NCBI GenBank assembly: GCA_963817075.1
Contig: CAWFMT010000005.1
Location: forward strand, 1 to 64,000
DNA from: DASPKM01 sp963817075
GTDB lineage: Bacteria > Bacteroidota > Bacteroidia > Chitinophagales > Chitinophagaceae
DNA: 64,000 nucleotides
Direction of reading: 5' to 3'
The first letter of the stretch is position 1. Every line of letters starts with the position of its first letter. The position numbers and the translations under genes are program-made. The notes under the pieces are model-generated. The model saw only the letters and a program-made list of their open reading frames with translations. It searched no databases and was not told where the DNA came from. Positions 54,022-62,201 of the stretch are shown here, one piece after another.

Positions 54022-55464
54022 TCACAATAGCCTCTCAAACCTCAACACCTCAAATTCCGCAGGCTTTTTCATCGCAAGGCCTATCATGACTACTAGCTTT
54101 CCTTGCTGTATTTCCGCCGCTGTCATGGATGAGGTCCCAATATTTATGTAGAACGCTTCATCTGCAATAATTCCTCTCAACTGCCCCTCCTTCCATTTCA
54201 ATTCAAGCAAATTCCTAATCCTGCTTTCGACAGATTTCCAGGTATCAAAGTTATTCGGTTGGCCCACGGCCGAATTAAGAATAGTGTTGACTTCATTGGT
54301 AATTCTGTCTTTAAGTGGAAGAGGTCGTAAGGATTTCCCCGTCGCAATCATCGCCTTCAATTTCTCAATTGGAAAATTGTTTTCAACCTGATTTTTGTAG
54401 TATAAGCCCGGACTGTTCACTTCCCATCTCCACATGAATGTAAAAAATTGAGGTGCATAAGATGGCAATGCTTTATCGAAATATGCCAGGTCAATCGCAA
54501 TCAGTTTCCGGGCACCTTTTGTTGCAGGATCCTCGAATTTTTTCTGGATAATAAAATCCTTATAGGTATTTATTATGGCAGGTTGCGATAGTTCTTCTCC
54601 TCTATGAGAACTCAAGTAATCATCAATTACTTTAAATCTTTCAGCAAAAAAATTTGAGGTGTTCCTCTCAAATGTTTCCCTCGAACTGATTTGTTTATCC
54701 GCCTGCTCCTGTGCAATTGCAATCATTTTGGTTTTTGTATCAGGAGCGATGTCTTTTTTATTCCTGATGTCATCAATCATTTTTCTATTCTTATTAATCC
54801 CATCGACGTAGCCATTGATCATCTTTGTTTTCTCCGCCTCTAACTTATTTCTCAATCCCAATAAATATTGTTGCTGACTTACAGACTTCCAGGGCATCAT
54901 GCCACTACGAGTAACTACAACAACTTTTACGTTTGGAGTGAAACTGAATGGCTCAAATACAGAATATCCTTTCCATTCTCCGGTTTCAGGAGATAATTCC
55001 CAGACCTTATTGCTTGCCTCATTCATATTTACATCAACTCCACTATAATTCATCAGCCAGCCAAACCCATTTGCAAATACATATCCCCATATTCCTGTTT
55101 CTCCAATCGGCATTACTTTTTTGGAATTGCGGTTGTAATAATAATAATTCAACCAGGCTGTAAATGAGTAGGGAGAAGGTCCACCTTCAATTACTGGTTT
55201 ACCGGAGATGGATGCATGCCATGTAGCGATTCCGCCGGTAGGATTAGGATATGCTTGTTTAAAATAAGAAGCAATGGAATCTACCTTCTTGTAAACAAGA
55301 TTAAATTGTTTCGATTGCAAAGCGGGATCATAAGCATTAACAAAATTCTCTCCTTTCTTCCATTGTGTTTTGATACTCATGATAGAATCATCTATTCCCC
55401 GAGGTTGTGCGAAAATGGAAAGTTTCGAAGCCAAAAAGAATAATATGAATAGAGGTCGCCGCAT
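54022..55464 (-). CDS. Exported protein with a phage-tail-sheath-like C-terminal domain
   Basis: 480 aa. Signal peptide 1-20 (ASKLSIFAQ). Residues 21-400 are unrecognised: an N-terminal part rich in Tyr/Trp/Gly (WLNYYYYNRNSKKVMPIGETG), a helical, probably coiled-coil middle (about 200-300) and a region with FFTFMWRWEVNSPGLYYK. The last 79 residues (about 402-480) follow the C-terminal domain of contractile tail sheath proteins: QPNNFDTWKSVESRIRNLL, W-K-E-G-Q-L-R-G, an EAFY strand, SSMTAAEIQQGKLVV, then IGLAMKKPAEFEVLRF. In sheaths the same places read like PNNExxWxxV, WRxGALxG, EAFFV, MTxxDIxxGRLxV and PAEFxxxRF. The start overlaps the previous stop as TGATG. Similarity was judged from memory of the family, not by search; an exported sheath-domain protein is unexpected. 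Confidence 0.7.
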   Translation of the reverse strand: MRRPLFILFFLASKLSIFAQPRGIDDSIMSIKTQWKKGENFVNAYDPALQSKQFNLVYKKVDSIASYFKQAYPNPTGGIATWHASISGKPVIEGGPSPYSFTAWLNYYYYNRNSKKVMPIGETGIWGYVFANGFGWLMNYSGVDVNMNEASNKVWELSPETGEWKGYSVFEPFSFTPNVKVVVVTRSGMMPWKSVSQQQYLLGLRNKLEAEKTKMINGYVDGINKNRKMIDDIRNKKDIAPDTKTKMIAIAQEQADKQISSRETFERNTSNFFAERFKVIDDYLSSHRGEELSQPAIINTYKDFIIQKKFEDPATKGARKLIAIDLAYFDKALPSYAPQFFTFMWRWEVNSPGLYYKNQVENNFPIEKLKAMIATGKSLRPLPLKDRITNEVNTILNSAVGQPNNFDTWKSVESRIRNLLELKWKEGQLRGIIADEAFYINIGTSSMTAAEIQQGKLVVMIGLAMKKPAEFEVLRFERLL

Positions 55465-57584
55465 CAGCTTTTAGGTTTATAACTGTTCAAGTTCTTATTA
55501 CCACCGGCTTCAGCCTGAATTCCAAACATTTTATCAGCAATAGCCTTGAATGGTCCCTCGTTAAAATCCCAACCCGAGTTGACGCCTAATTTCCATCCAG
55601 CTTTCTCATCAACCACAAAAGGAACATTCACTTTTGCAACCTGCTGAATCCCAAAATCACTAATATTATTATTACCATCGAAGGTGATAAAGAGTTGTTC
55701 CTGCAAACCCCCTTTAATGATCACAGGGATCTTTTGAATAATTCCAACACCAATTGCAAGGGTTGATGGTCTTCCTTCGAAACCCTTTTCAATATCCAAT
55801 GCAAAAGTTCCCAGGTTCAATTCCAGATCGAAAGCTTCGCAATTCAATTTCATTTTACCCACTATAAAAGGAATACTGATATCCAGGGGACATTCGGGTT
55901 CTTTGAGCTCGCCCCCCACTCTCTTATCAGCGGTTGTTACAGGAGGTTCCTTACAGGGTATAAGGAGTTTTGTTTGTGCTACACTTCTTAGTGTTCCCAA
56001 ATATCCTATTGCCATGCCGTAAAATGCCGCTCGAAAAGTGTACATCCCCATTGGCTTGGGAGGAACAGGTGAATAGGTCAAATAATTCCAAAAAGCTATC
56101 TCATTAAAATTTTGCAGAGGATGGAGCACTTTTAGTTGCAAGTCGCGTGTAAGCACAGCATACTTTGGCAAATACTTATTTGCGACAGCCTTCAACTTGG
56201 TGCAGTGAATTTCATAATCAATACAACAGGAAGTATTCCCTTCCCCACAGCAACCCTCATTAATTCTATCCCTGGTTAGTTTGTTGATCGCTGCGATTTC
56301 CTTTGCATACTGCTCGTCAAGCTTTTTCATTTCAGCCTTGATGCGCCCTGCTTCCTCATTGTATCGCATCGCCAGTTCGCCTTGTTCCTGTATCACGCCA
56401 GCATTCATTTCCGTAAAGAATTTGTAGAATGGTGTGCGCATAATACCACCCTGAACCGCGTATCCAGTGGTTATTTTAGAACTCATTTCCGCCAGAGGTA
56501 CCGAGGATTCCCTTTCCATTTTTTTGAATTTTGCAATAGCTTCATCAAGCATGGCTACGTATTCTTTATACTCTGCCTTGGCTCTCGGTACGTCTTCCAC
56601 GCTATTGCACGGCATTGGAAAAGGAAGGTATTTGTGAATATTAAAATACTCAGGGACCTTTACCCTGGGTTTTGCAAAGCGACTTAATTTAAACTCTGGA
56701 TCAAGAAACTTTACCGTGCGTCTGCTTGGTTCATTGTAGGCAGCTTCCAATGATTTCTTGAGATATTCTTTTGCTTTCTCGATATTGCCTTTTTCTCTTT
56801 CTATATAAGCAGCAGTTGCACAAGCATCAGGATGGTTGGGTGATTGAACCATACAAGACATTAAATAAACCATGGCAGAATCCTTTTCACCCAGACCGGC
56901 AAAGGCCTGACCGATATTATTTAATAGCGTACTATTCTTCGGATTTTCGGGAAGTGCAGATTTCAGGATGGGAAGAGCTTTTGCCTCAAGTCCGCCAAGA
57001 TTCAAGACTGCACCGCAATTATTTAATATGTTATCGTCCTGGTTTATGGCGGCTGCATAGACTGCTAACAAGGTGGATTGTTCAGGTGCATTCTTGTACC
57101 AGCAGAAAATTGCAGCCTCACTTATTTTAAATGGATCCTTATTTAGTTTGGCGATAATTTTTTCAGCAGATTGAATAGTAGTAACCTTAAAATATTTTTT
57201 TAGCTCGTTAAATAAACTTGAAGCAAATGACTGAACCTCCTGCCGCATTAGTATTTTCTTTGGAAGTGTGCTTAATAATTTCGATTGCCGGGCGGGAAAT
57301 TTTGTGAGCTTGGCCGGAGCATTGGCGGTGGGATTATTCTTTAATATATCCTTTAATTGTTTTTCATTCCCTTCAAGCTCCTTCAATTTTTGCGTAGCTA
57401 TTGAATCTCCGGTGAGACCTTTTAATTGTTCTTTAGCCTCACGCAGCAATTTTTCTATTTCTTGCTGGGAAGGTTGCTGAGCTGCAATCGAATTGCTATA
57501 GCATAAAACAAGTATTACAAGACCCCGGCAAAAAAGATTGCACAATTTGCTTTGAGTTTCTAAGTATAAGAATTTAGTCTTCAT
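55464..57584 (-). CDS. Exported TPR protein of unknown function, 706 aa
   Basis: Signal-anchor or signal peptide within the first ~36 residues (GLVILVLCYSNSIAAQ). Residues 37-110 are charged and helical. About 130-290 look like TPR repeats (NNCGAVLNLGGLEAKALPIL, TLLNNIGQAFAGLGEKDSAMVYLM, ACATAAYIEREKGNIEKAKEYL). A coiled-coil stretch around 325-430 is followed by a cysteine cluster (GCCGEGNTSCCIDYEIHC, about 445-462). The last ~170 residues look beta-rich (LELNLGTFALDIEKGF, STLAIGVGIIQKIPVIIKGG) and resemble a barrel or lipid-facing domain. It is coupled to the tail-sheath-like gene by a one-base stop/start overlap and lies 23 bases after the 345-aa gene. I do not recognise the full architecture. 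Confidence 0.7.
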   Translation of the reverse strand: MKTKFLYLETQSKLCNLFCRGLVILVLCYSNSIAAQQPSQQEIEKLLREAKEQLKGLTGDSIATQKLKELEGNEKQLKDILKNNPTANAPAKLTKFPARQSKLLSTLPKKILMRQEVQSFASSLFNELKKYFKVTTIQSAEKIIAKLNKDPFKISEAAIFCWYKNAPEQSTLLAVYAAAINQDDNILNNCGAVLNLGGLEAKALPILKSALPENPKNSTLLNNIGQAFAGLGEKDSAMVYLMSCMVQSPNHPDACATAAYIEREKGNIEKAKEYLKKSLEAAYNEPSRRTVKFLDPEFKLSRFAKPRVKVPEYFNIHKYLPFPMPCNSVEDVPRAKAEYKEYVAMLDEAIAKFKKMERESSVPLAEMSSKITTGYAVQGGIMRTPFYKFFTEMNAGVIQEQGELAMRYNEEAGRIKAEMKKLDEQYAKEIAAINKLTRDRINEGCCGEGNTSCCIDYEIHCTKLKAVANKYLPKYAVLTRDLQLKVLHPLQNFNEIAFWNYLTYSPVPPKPMGMYTFRAAFYGMAIGYLGTLRSVAQTKLLIPCKEPPVTTADKRVGGELKEPECPLDISIPFIVGKMKLNCEAFDLELNLGTFALDIEKGFEGRPSTLAIGVGIIQKIPVIIKGGLQEQLFITFDGNNNISDFGIQQVAKVNVPFVVDEKAGWKLGVNSGWDFNEGPFKAIADKMFGIQAEAGGNKNLNSYKPKS

Positions 57585-57607
57585 GAATTGTCAATTTGTT
57601 CAGATCA

Positions 57608-58645
57608 CTATTTCAGCAGCCATTTCCATTCGGGTTTATACTGCTTGCTGAAAAGAAATGAGTTTGGAAAAGCTTCATTAGAAGCAAATCCGCCATCGAA
57701 CCTGTTTTCTTTATTGGCCTTGAGTACCAATTGCGTTTCATTGATACCTTCAAAATGATACAATTGCCAACTGTAAACTCTTTTGACAGCAGCCAGGTTT
57801 TCTGTCTTCTTTATATTTCCATTTCCTCTGTCAACTGTGGTGGCTTTGCTTTTCAATGGAGATAGAATAAATTGATCGCCCTTAATTTCAAAAGTGCCGC
57901 TTTCGTCAATCAGGATCAATTCATTCGAATTAATCTGACCTCCCCAGCTTTCCCCATGTAAGCTGTAGGTTCCATCGGCTTTCAGATCATATTGAGATTT
58001 ATAATATCCATTGTTTGTAAGATTAACAAGTACCCCATTTCTGTACTGCGGAGGACTGCTCTGGCTTTTACCCCAAAGCCCCAAAAGTTGCTTATCAATT
58101 GAGGCAGGATTAGTAGTTGAAGTGCTTGCAACTGTTGAATACTCACTGTTCTTTTTTACTGCAACAATCAGGGATTGCCAGGAAGAGTCGAAGCTTTGCA
58201 GAAGCTTCCTGGTTCCTGATATCATCATAATACTTTGAACTGCCTTACCGCAATCATACATATTTAGTTGAACGTAATAAGGTTTTCCATCAGCAACGTT
58301 TGTCGCAACAGATCCAAATGATAAATATTTAGCCCCTTTCGTTGATTTCATTGGAACAGGATTGATTACTGCATCAGTTTTGAAATACACTAATACCAGA
58401 TCATTCCATTCTTTTTTGAAATCAGCCCTGGGATCACCTGAGGCAGGCTGTTGCTGATAAACAGCAAGCTGGCAAAAGCTCTTCTTCTGTTTATCAAAAA
58501 GAGTCATTTGGGTAAACGTTGCATTTTTATCAACCTTCCATGAGGCAGGAATTTTCAGGATAATATTATCAACACTATCCATTACTTGAGCCTGGACATA
58601 ACTAAGAAATCCTGTGAAGATTGATAAAACAAGAAACCTTTTCAT
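57608..58645 (-). CDS. Exported hypothetical protein, 345 aa, lipocalin-like C-terminal half
   Basis: Signal peptide 1-19 (LSYVQAQ). The N-terminal half (20-170) has alternating strands with IILKIPASWKVDKNATFTQMTLFDKQKKSFCQLAVYQQ and QSFDSSWQSLIVAVKK, as in small periplasmic proteins that describe stress- or surface-associated families. The C-terminal half (185-345) begins LLGLWGKSQ and contains YDLKADGTYSLHGESWGG and ELILIDESGTFEIKGDQFILSPLKSK, a lipocalin-like reporter pattern for one beta-barrel. No catalytic motif. Second gene of the four-gene operon, with 18- and 23-bp gaps to its neighbours. Confidence 0.65.
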   Translation of the reverse strand: MKRFLVLSIFTGFLSYVQAQVMDSVDNIILKIPASWKVDKNATFTQMTLFDKQKKSFCQLAVYQQQPASGDPRADFKKEWNDLVLVYFKTDAVINPVPMKSTKGAKYLSFGSVATNVADGKPYYVQLNMYDCGKAVQSIMMISGTRKLLQSFDSSWQSLIVAVKKNSEYSTVASTSTTNPASIDKQLLGLWGKSQSSPPQYRNGVLVNLTNNGYYKSQYDLKADGTYSLHGESWGGQINSNELILIDESGTFEIKGDQFILSPLKSKATTVDRGNGNIKKTENLAAVKRVYSWQLYHFEGINETQLVLKANKENRFDGGFASNEAFPNSFLFSKQYKPEWKWLLK

Positions 58646-58663
58646 TGATTATGATTTAAGAAT

Positions 58664-59257
58664 TTATTTACCAAAACGCCAACCTGCAAATAACTGGACT
58701 ACGTTATTCTTCGCATCCTGACTGGTAAAGGATGGGTTTTGACCCGATTGAATGGATTTATAGACCTTGCCCAGACTAACATTATAGCGTACACCAATAA
58801 GCATTTGCTTCATAGGATGTACTTCGATACCAAGAGCATATCCATAATCGAAGCGGTTATACAGATCAAGTATTTTACTACCACCGCTGGATCCATTGCT
58901 GCTGTCAACCTTTGCGTTGATCAGATAAGCCATTTGCGCTCCTAATTGGAGCTGTAAATATTTTGTTATGTTGATACCCATAAGCTGAGGAAGCATGATA
59001 TAATTCAAATTCACCTCGCCCGCCTTACTGGAGGCATAATTATAACCCTGTTTCGAGAAAATGATCTCAGTACGTGAACTGATTATTCCCCTTGATGTCG
59101 GAGCGAGAAAAGCTCCGATCATAAATCCTGTATGGTTGCTTGTGTTGATGGAGGCAGCATTTGATACATTGGCAAAATTGACCCCAGCCTTCAATCCAAT
59201 TTGAGAAAAAGACAAAAATGGGAGAGTTATCAATATTAGAGAAATAATTTTTTTCAT
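58664..59257 (-). CDS. PorT-family outer-membrane beta-barrel protein
   Basis: 197 aa. Signal peptide 1-18 (PFLSFSQ). The mature protein opens IGLKAGVNFANVSNAAS and continues with GFMIGAFLAPTSRGIISSRTEIIFSKQGYNY, LNYIMLPQLMGINITKYLQLQLGAQMAYLI, the standard outer-membrane beta-barrel layout (OMP_b-brl_2/PorT type), ending with an aromatic-poor VVQLFAGWRFGK strand. It is likely an 8-stranded barrel. First gene of the operon that ends with the tail-sheath-like protein; a candidate promoter lies about 40 bases upstream. True PorT function (T9SS assembly) is not implied: the family has many paralogues. Confidence 0.78.
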   Translation of the reverse strand: MKKIISLILITLPFLSFSQIGLKAGVNFANVSNAASINTSNHTGFMIGAFLAPTSRGIISSRTEIIFSKQGYNYASSKAGEVNLNYIMLPQLMGINITKYLQLQLGAQMAYLINAKVDSSNGSSGGSKILDLYNRFDYGYALGIEVHPMKQMLIGVRYNVSLGKVYKSIQSGQNPSFTSQDAKNNVVQLFAGWRFGK

Positions 59258-59298
59258 ACCTGTTATTTATGATGTCTAAGCAATTGAAAAATGAACTA

Positions 59299-59329
59299 CA
59301 AATGTTCGTCATTATAATAGGCGAGTCAA
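59299..59329 (-). promoter_or_regulatory. Candidate promoter of the exported-protein operon
   Basis: On the minus strand TTG (59329-59327), 20 bases, then AACATTTG (59306-59299). The Bacteroidota consensus is TTG-N17-23-TAnnTTTG, so one position mismatches. The start of transcription would fall about 30-35 bases before the ATG at 59257. Confidence 0.4.
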
Positions 59330-59352
59330 TCCCCCTTACCACTGAATTTTAT

Positions 59353-59376
59353 ATCCCCTGAAAAGGGGATTTTTTG
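59353..59376 (+). terminator. Hairpin with T tract in the divergent intergenic region
   Basis: ATCCCC (59353-59358) / GGGGAT (59365-59370) with loop TGAAAA, followed by TTTTTTG. It reads as a terminator on the plus strand, although no plus-strand gene ends here. It is 63 bases upstream of the kinase start. Confidence 0.6.
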
Positions 59377-59438
59377 AAATTGTTTGCCTATGTGCTTGAG
59401 ATGGATAATCTTTAATCTGCGTTTTTTAAAAATTATTC

Positions 59439-61469
59439 ATGAAAGGATTCGCCAGCTATAGAATAAGTCTTCTTATCCTGTTATTCATTCTGCAAGTTTC
59501 CTTTACGCTTTCCCAAAACAAGATCATTGATAGTTTAAATAAGATCGTTTCTTCCGCAACAAGTGACTCCATAAAATCACTTGCCTATATAGAACTGGCA
59601 TCAAATTATTTCGGATACGATACACTTAAGAGTGATCAATCCTTGCAAAAGGCAGAGAACCTTCTGCGGAATAAGAAATGGAATTATAACCGGGGTTATT
59701 TCTATCAGGCAAAATCCCAAATTGTCTTCAACAGAGGCCATTATGACCTTTCACTGCTCCTTGCAGACTCTTCGATGGAGAACTATGATGAAGTCAGGGA
59801 ATCAGGAGATACGAAGACTAAAAAAGAAGCAGAATTTCAGCGTGCGGTAGTAACTGCCGACATTGGAGCAACCTATGCAACAATGGGGAGAAATGAGGAG
59901 GGCATCAAATATTACCTCGAAGGTTTGAGGATGTATGAATCATCTGATCATCCTGATAGGTTTGGTAAGATAGGCACCTGCTACAATAACATTGCTACTT
60001 TATACTATGCCATCCAGCAATTTGAAAAATGCCTTGAATATGATGTAAAAGCCATTCCATTTCATATTCAGCGTGGGGATAATGAATCCATTGCCTTCGC
60101 TTACATATTTGCAGCCTCAGATTTTTCTATGCTGAAGCAATTTGATTCTGCTCAACTGTATTTCAAAAAAGCTTTGCCTTACGTAAATGCATTAAATAAG
60201 CCCTCGGTAAATATTGAATACTATGGAAAGACGGGCGCATTTTATAAGACAATCAAAGACTGGAAAACGGCAATAAAGTTCTACACCCTTGCATATAATG
60301 AGGCTAAGAACATTAATGATATTTTCAATCAGGCTGCTCTCTCCAGGCAAGTTGCAGCGGCATATTATTTTGAAGGAAATATCAGCCAGGCAGAAATGTT
60401 CGGATTGCAATCACTCCAGGTTACTGATGCAAATAATTTCGTAAAGGAGAAGGTGTACTTATATGAGCTTCTATCTAAAATCTTTGAAAAGAAACCCGAC
60501 TTTAAGAATGCCTATCTGTACCTGAGAAAATATCAGGACATAACAGCCAGCACAAAACAGGATGAATTAAAAGGGAAAGTTGCAGAGCTTGAAGCCAAAT
60601 ATCAATCAGAAGCAAAGAAAAAAGACATAATTCAGTTGCAAAAGGACAAGGAGATCCAGAAACTCTCTATTCGCCAGAAATCTACATTGAATTATATATT
60701 AATAGCAGGACTTGCATTGCTCTTGCTAATTGTACTCTTATTGGTCCGCAACTTTCGAAATAAACAAAAATTATCTCACCAGACCGCTGAATTGCAAGCC
60801 CAACGCATCAGAGAATTGGAGCAAGAGAAGCAATTGATTGCCTATAATGCCTTATTGAAGGGGCAGGAAGAAGAACGGAGTAGAATGGCGAAAGACCTTC
60901 ATGATGGATTGGGAGGCATGTTAAGCGGTGTAAAACTATCCTTAGGCGCCATGAAAGGAAATATGATTCTTTCAGAAGACAGTACAAGGCTTTTTAGCAA
61001 GGCCCTGGATCAATTGGATAATTCAATTGGTGAAATGCGAAGGGTTGCACATAACCTGATGCCCGAAGCACTCGTGCGATTGGGCCTCCAGCAAGCCCTC
61101 CAGGATTATTGTGATAACCTGAATGAGGCCCAACAGGTAAGACTGAATTGCCAATTCTATGGATTGGAAAAAAGACTGGATGCAGCAACGGAAATGGTAG
61201 TGTACCGAATAGTTCAGGAGTTGGTAAACAATGCAGTAAAACACGCTTCAGCATCTGAAATTCTTATGCAAGTAATGCGACATGAAAACAATTTGAATAT
61301 TACCATTGAAGACAATGGAAAAGGTTTTGATGTTGCCGGACTAAAGCATGTAAAAGGTGCTGGATTAAATAATGTGCGCTCCAGAGTTGAATATTTAAAA
61401 GGAGTTATGGATATTCAATCTGCGCCAGGTAGAACATCTATTCATATTGATTGCTCCTTTCCCGAATAG
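59439..61469 (+). CDS. Sensor histidine kinase with TPR sensor domain (HisKA_3 type)
   Basis: 676 aa. Signal peptide 1-25 (FTLSQ), then a periplasmic TPR solenoid (about 40-370; GATYATMGRNEEGIKYYLEGL, CYNNIATLYYAIQQFEKCLEYDV, QLYFKKALPYV). A coiled-coil leads to one transmembrane helix (about 421-441, YILIAGLALLLLIVLLLV), a second coiled-coil, then the HisKA_3 dimerisation helix with phospho-acceptor His488 in KDLHDGLGG. The HATPase domain has LVNNAVKHASA, EDNGKGFD and GAGLNNVRSRV. It phosphorylates a NarL/LuxR-type regulator, here the next gene, 5 bases downstream. What the TPRs bind is unknown. Divergent from the exported-protein operon, which is the natural candidate target. Confidence 0.9.
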   Translation: MKGFASYRISLLILLFILQVSFTLSQNKIIDSLNKIVSSATSDSIKSLAYIELASNYFGYDTLKSDQSLQKAENLLRNKKWNYNRGYFYQAKSQIVFNRGHYDLSLLLADSSMENYDEVRESGDTKTKKEAEFQRAVVTADIGATYATMGRNEEGIKYYLEGLRMYESSDHPDRFGKIGTCYNNIATLYYAIQQFEKCLEYDVKAIPFHIQRGDNESIAFAYIFAASDFSMLKQFDSAQLYFKKALPYVNALNKPSVNIEYYGKTGAFYKTIKDWKTAIKFYTLAYNEAKNINDIFNQAALSRQVAAAYYFEGNISQAEMFGLQSLQVTDANNFVKEKVYLYELLSKIFEKKPDFKNAYLYLRKYQDITASTKQDELKGKVAELEAKYQSEAKKKDIIQLQKDKEIQKLSIRQKSTLNYILIAGLALLLLIVLLLVRNFRNKQKLSHQTAELQAQRIRELEQEKQLIAYNALLKGQEEERSRMAKDLHDGLGGMLSGVKLSLGAMKGNMILSEDSTRLFSKALDQLDNSIGEMRRVAHNLMPEALVRLGLQQALQDYCDNLNEAQQVRLNCQFYGLEKRLDAATEMVVYRIVQELVNNAVKHASASEILMQVMRHENNLNITIEDNGKGFDVAGLKHVKGAGLNNVRSRVEYLKGVMDIQSAPGRTSIHIDCSFPE

Positions 61470-61474
61470 TAGAA

Positions 61475-62107
61475 ATGACAGAAATGGATAAAATATCGGT
61501 ACTCATTGTGGATGACCATCCCATGGTATTGGAAGGAATGAAAGCTCTGCTTGCAGGGTTAAGCTACGTTGAGGTTGCTGGCGCGGCTTCGAATGCATTT
61601 GAAGCAATCGAAATTTTAAAGCAAACCCCGGTACGTATTGCCATTGTAGATATTAATCTTCCTGAAATAAGCGGCATAGAATTGACGAAAAAAATAAAAC
61701 AGGAATACCCGGAAGTTCAGGTTCTGGCAATGAGCACCTTTAAAGAAAGGAGCTATATATCACAAATGATCCAGGTGGGCGCCTCAGGATACCTTGTGAA
61801 AAGCGCTTCCAAAGAAGAAATTGCAGAAGCAATTCTTACTGCCCATGAGGGGAGATTGTATTTAAGCCTCGATATTAACTCATTGACACACGATCAATCT
61901 GCCGTTTCCGAACTTCCGATCCTTACAACTCGTGAAAAAGAAATCCTTCAATTAATTGCCGATGGTCTGACCAATCCTCAAATAGCCCAACAGCTTTTCA
62001 TCAGCTTGCATACTGTAGATTCCCACCGTAAAAATTTATTGGCTAAGTTCAACGTAAAAAATACAGCCAGCCTTATCAAGCTGGCCGTGAAATACAATGC
62101 TGTTTGA
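61475..62107 (+). CDS. Response regulator, NarL/LuxR family
   Basis: 210 aa from the ATG at 61475. Upstream in-frame TTG would overlap the kinase; a second ATG lies nine bases downstream. Receiver domain with VDDHP acidic pair (about 13-15), phospho-acceptor Asp59 in IAIVDINLPEISG, Ser/Thr in LAMSTF and Lys in YLVKSAS. C-terminal LuxR helix-turn-helix: LTTREKEILQLIADGLTNPQIAQQLFISLHTVDSHRKNLLAKFNVKN. Forms a two-component system with the TPR kinase. Followed by a TTAACCGCC repeat and a convergent beta-barrel gene. Confidence 0.94.
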   Translation: MTEMDKISVLIVDDHPMVLEGMKALLAGLSYVEVAGAASNAFEAIEILKQTPVRIAIVDINLPEISGIELTKKIKQEYPEVQVLAMSTFKERSYISQMIQVGASGYLVKSASKEEIAEAILTAHEGRLYLSLDINSLTHDQSAVSELPILTTREKEILQLIADGLTNPQIAQQLFISLHTVDSHRKNLLAKFNVKNTASLIKLAVKYNAV

Positions 62108-62160
62108 GCAATTCGGTATTATTTTGTGCAAGACGCAAATTTTGATGTGACGCAATGGAC

Positions 62161-62197
62161 CTTGCGAAACCTTGCGCCTTTGTTTCCTGGCGGTTAA
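62161..62197. repeat. TTAACCGCC-family element after the beta-barrel gene
   Basis: Read on the minus strand from the stop at 62202: TTTAACCGCCAGGAAACAAAGGCGC. The conserved end lies 5 bases from the stop codon. Confidence 0.65.
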
Positions 62198-62201
62198 ATA
62201 T

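Noticed and set aside
54022..59257. Remnant prophage or contractile injection system
   Set aside because: Only a sheath-like C-terminal domain is present. No tube, baseplate, spike, ATPase or lysis genes are found, and all four proteins carry export signals, so a phage or eCIS reading does not fit.
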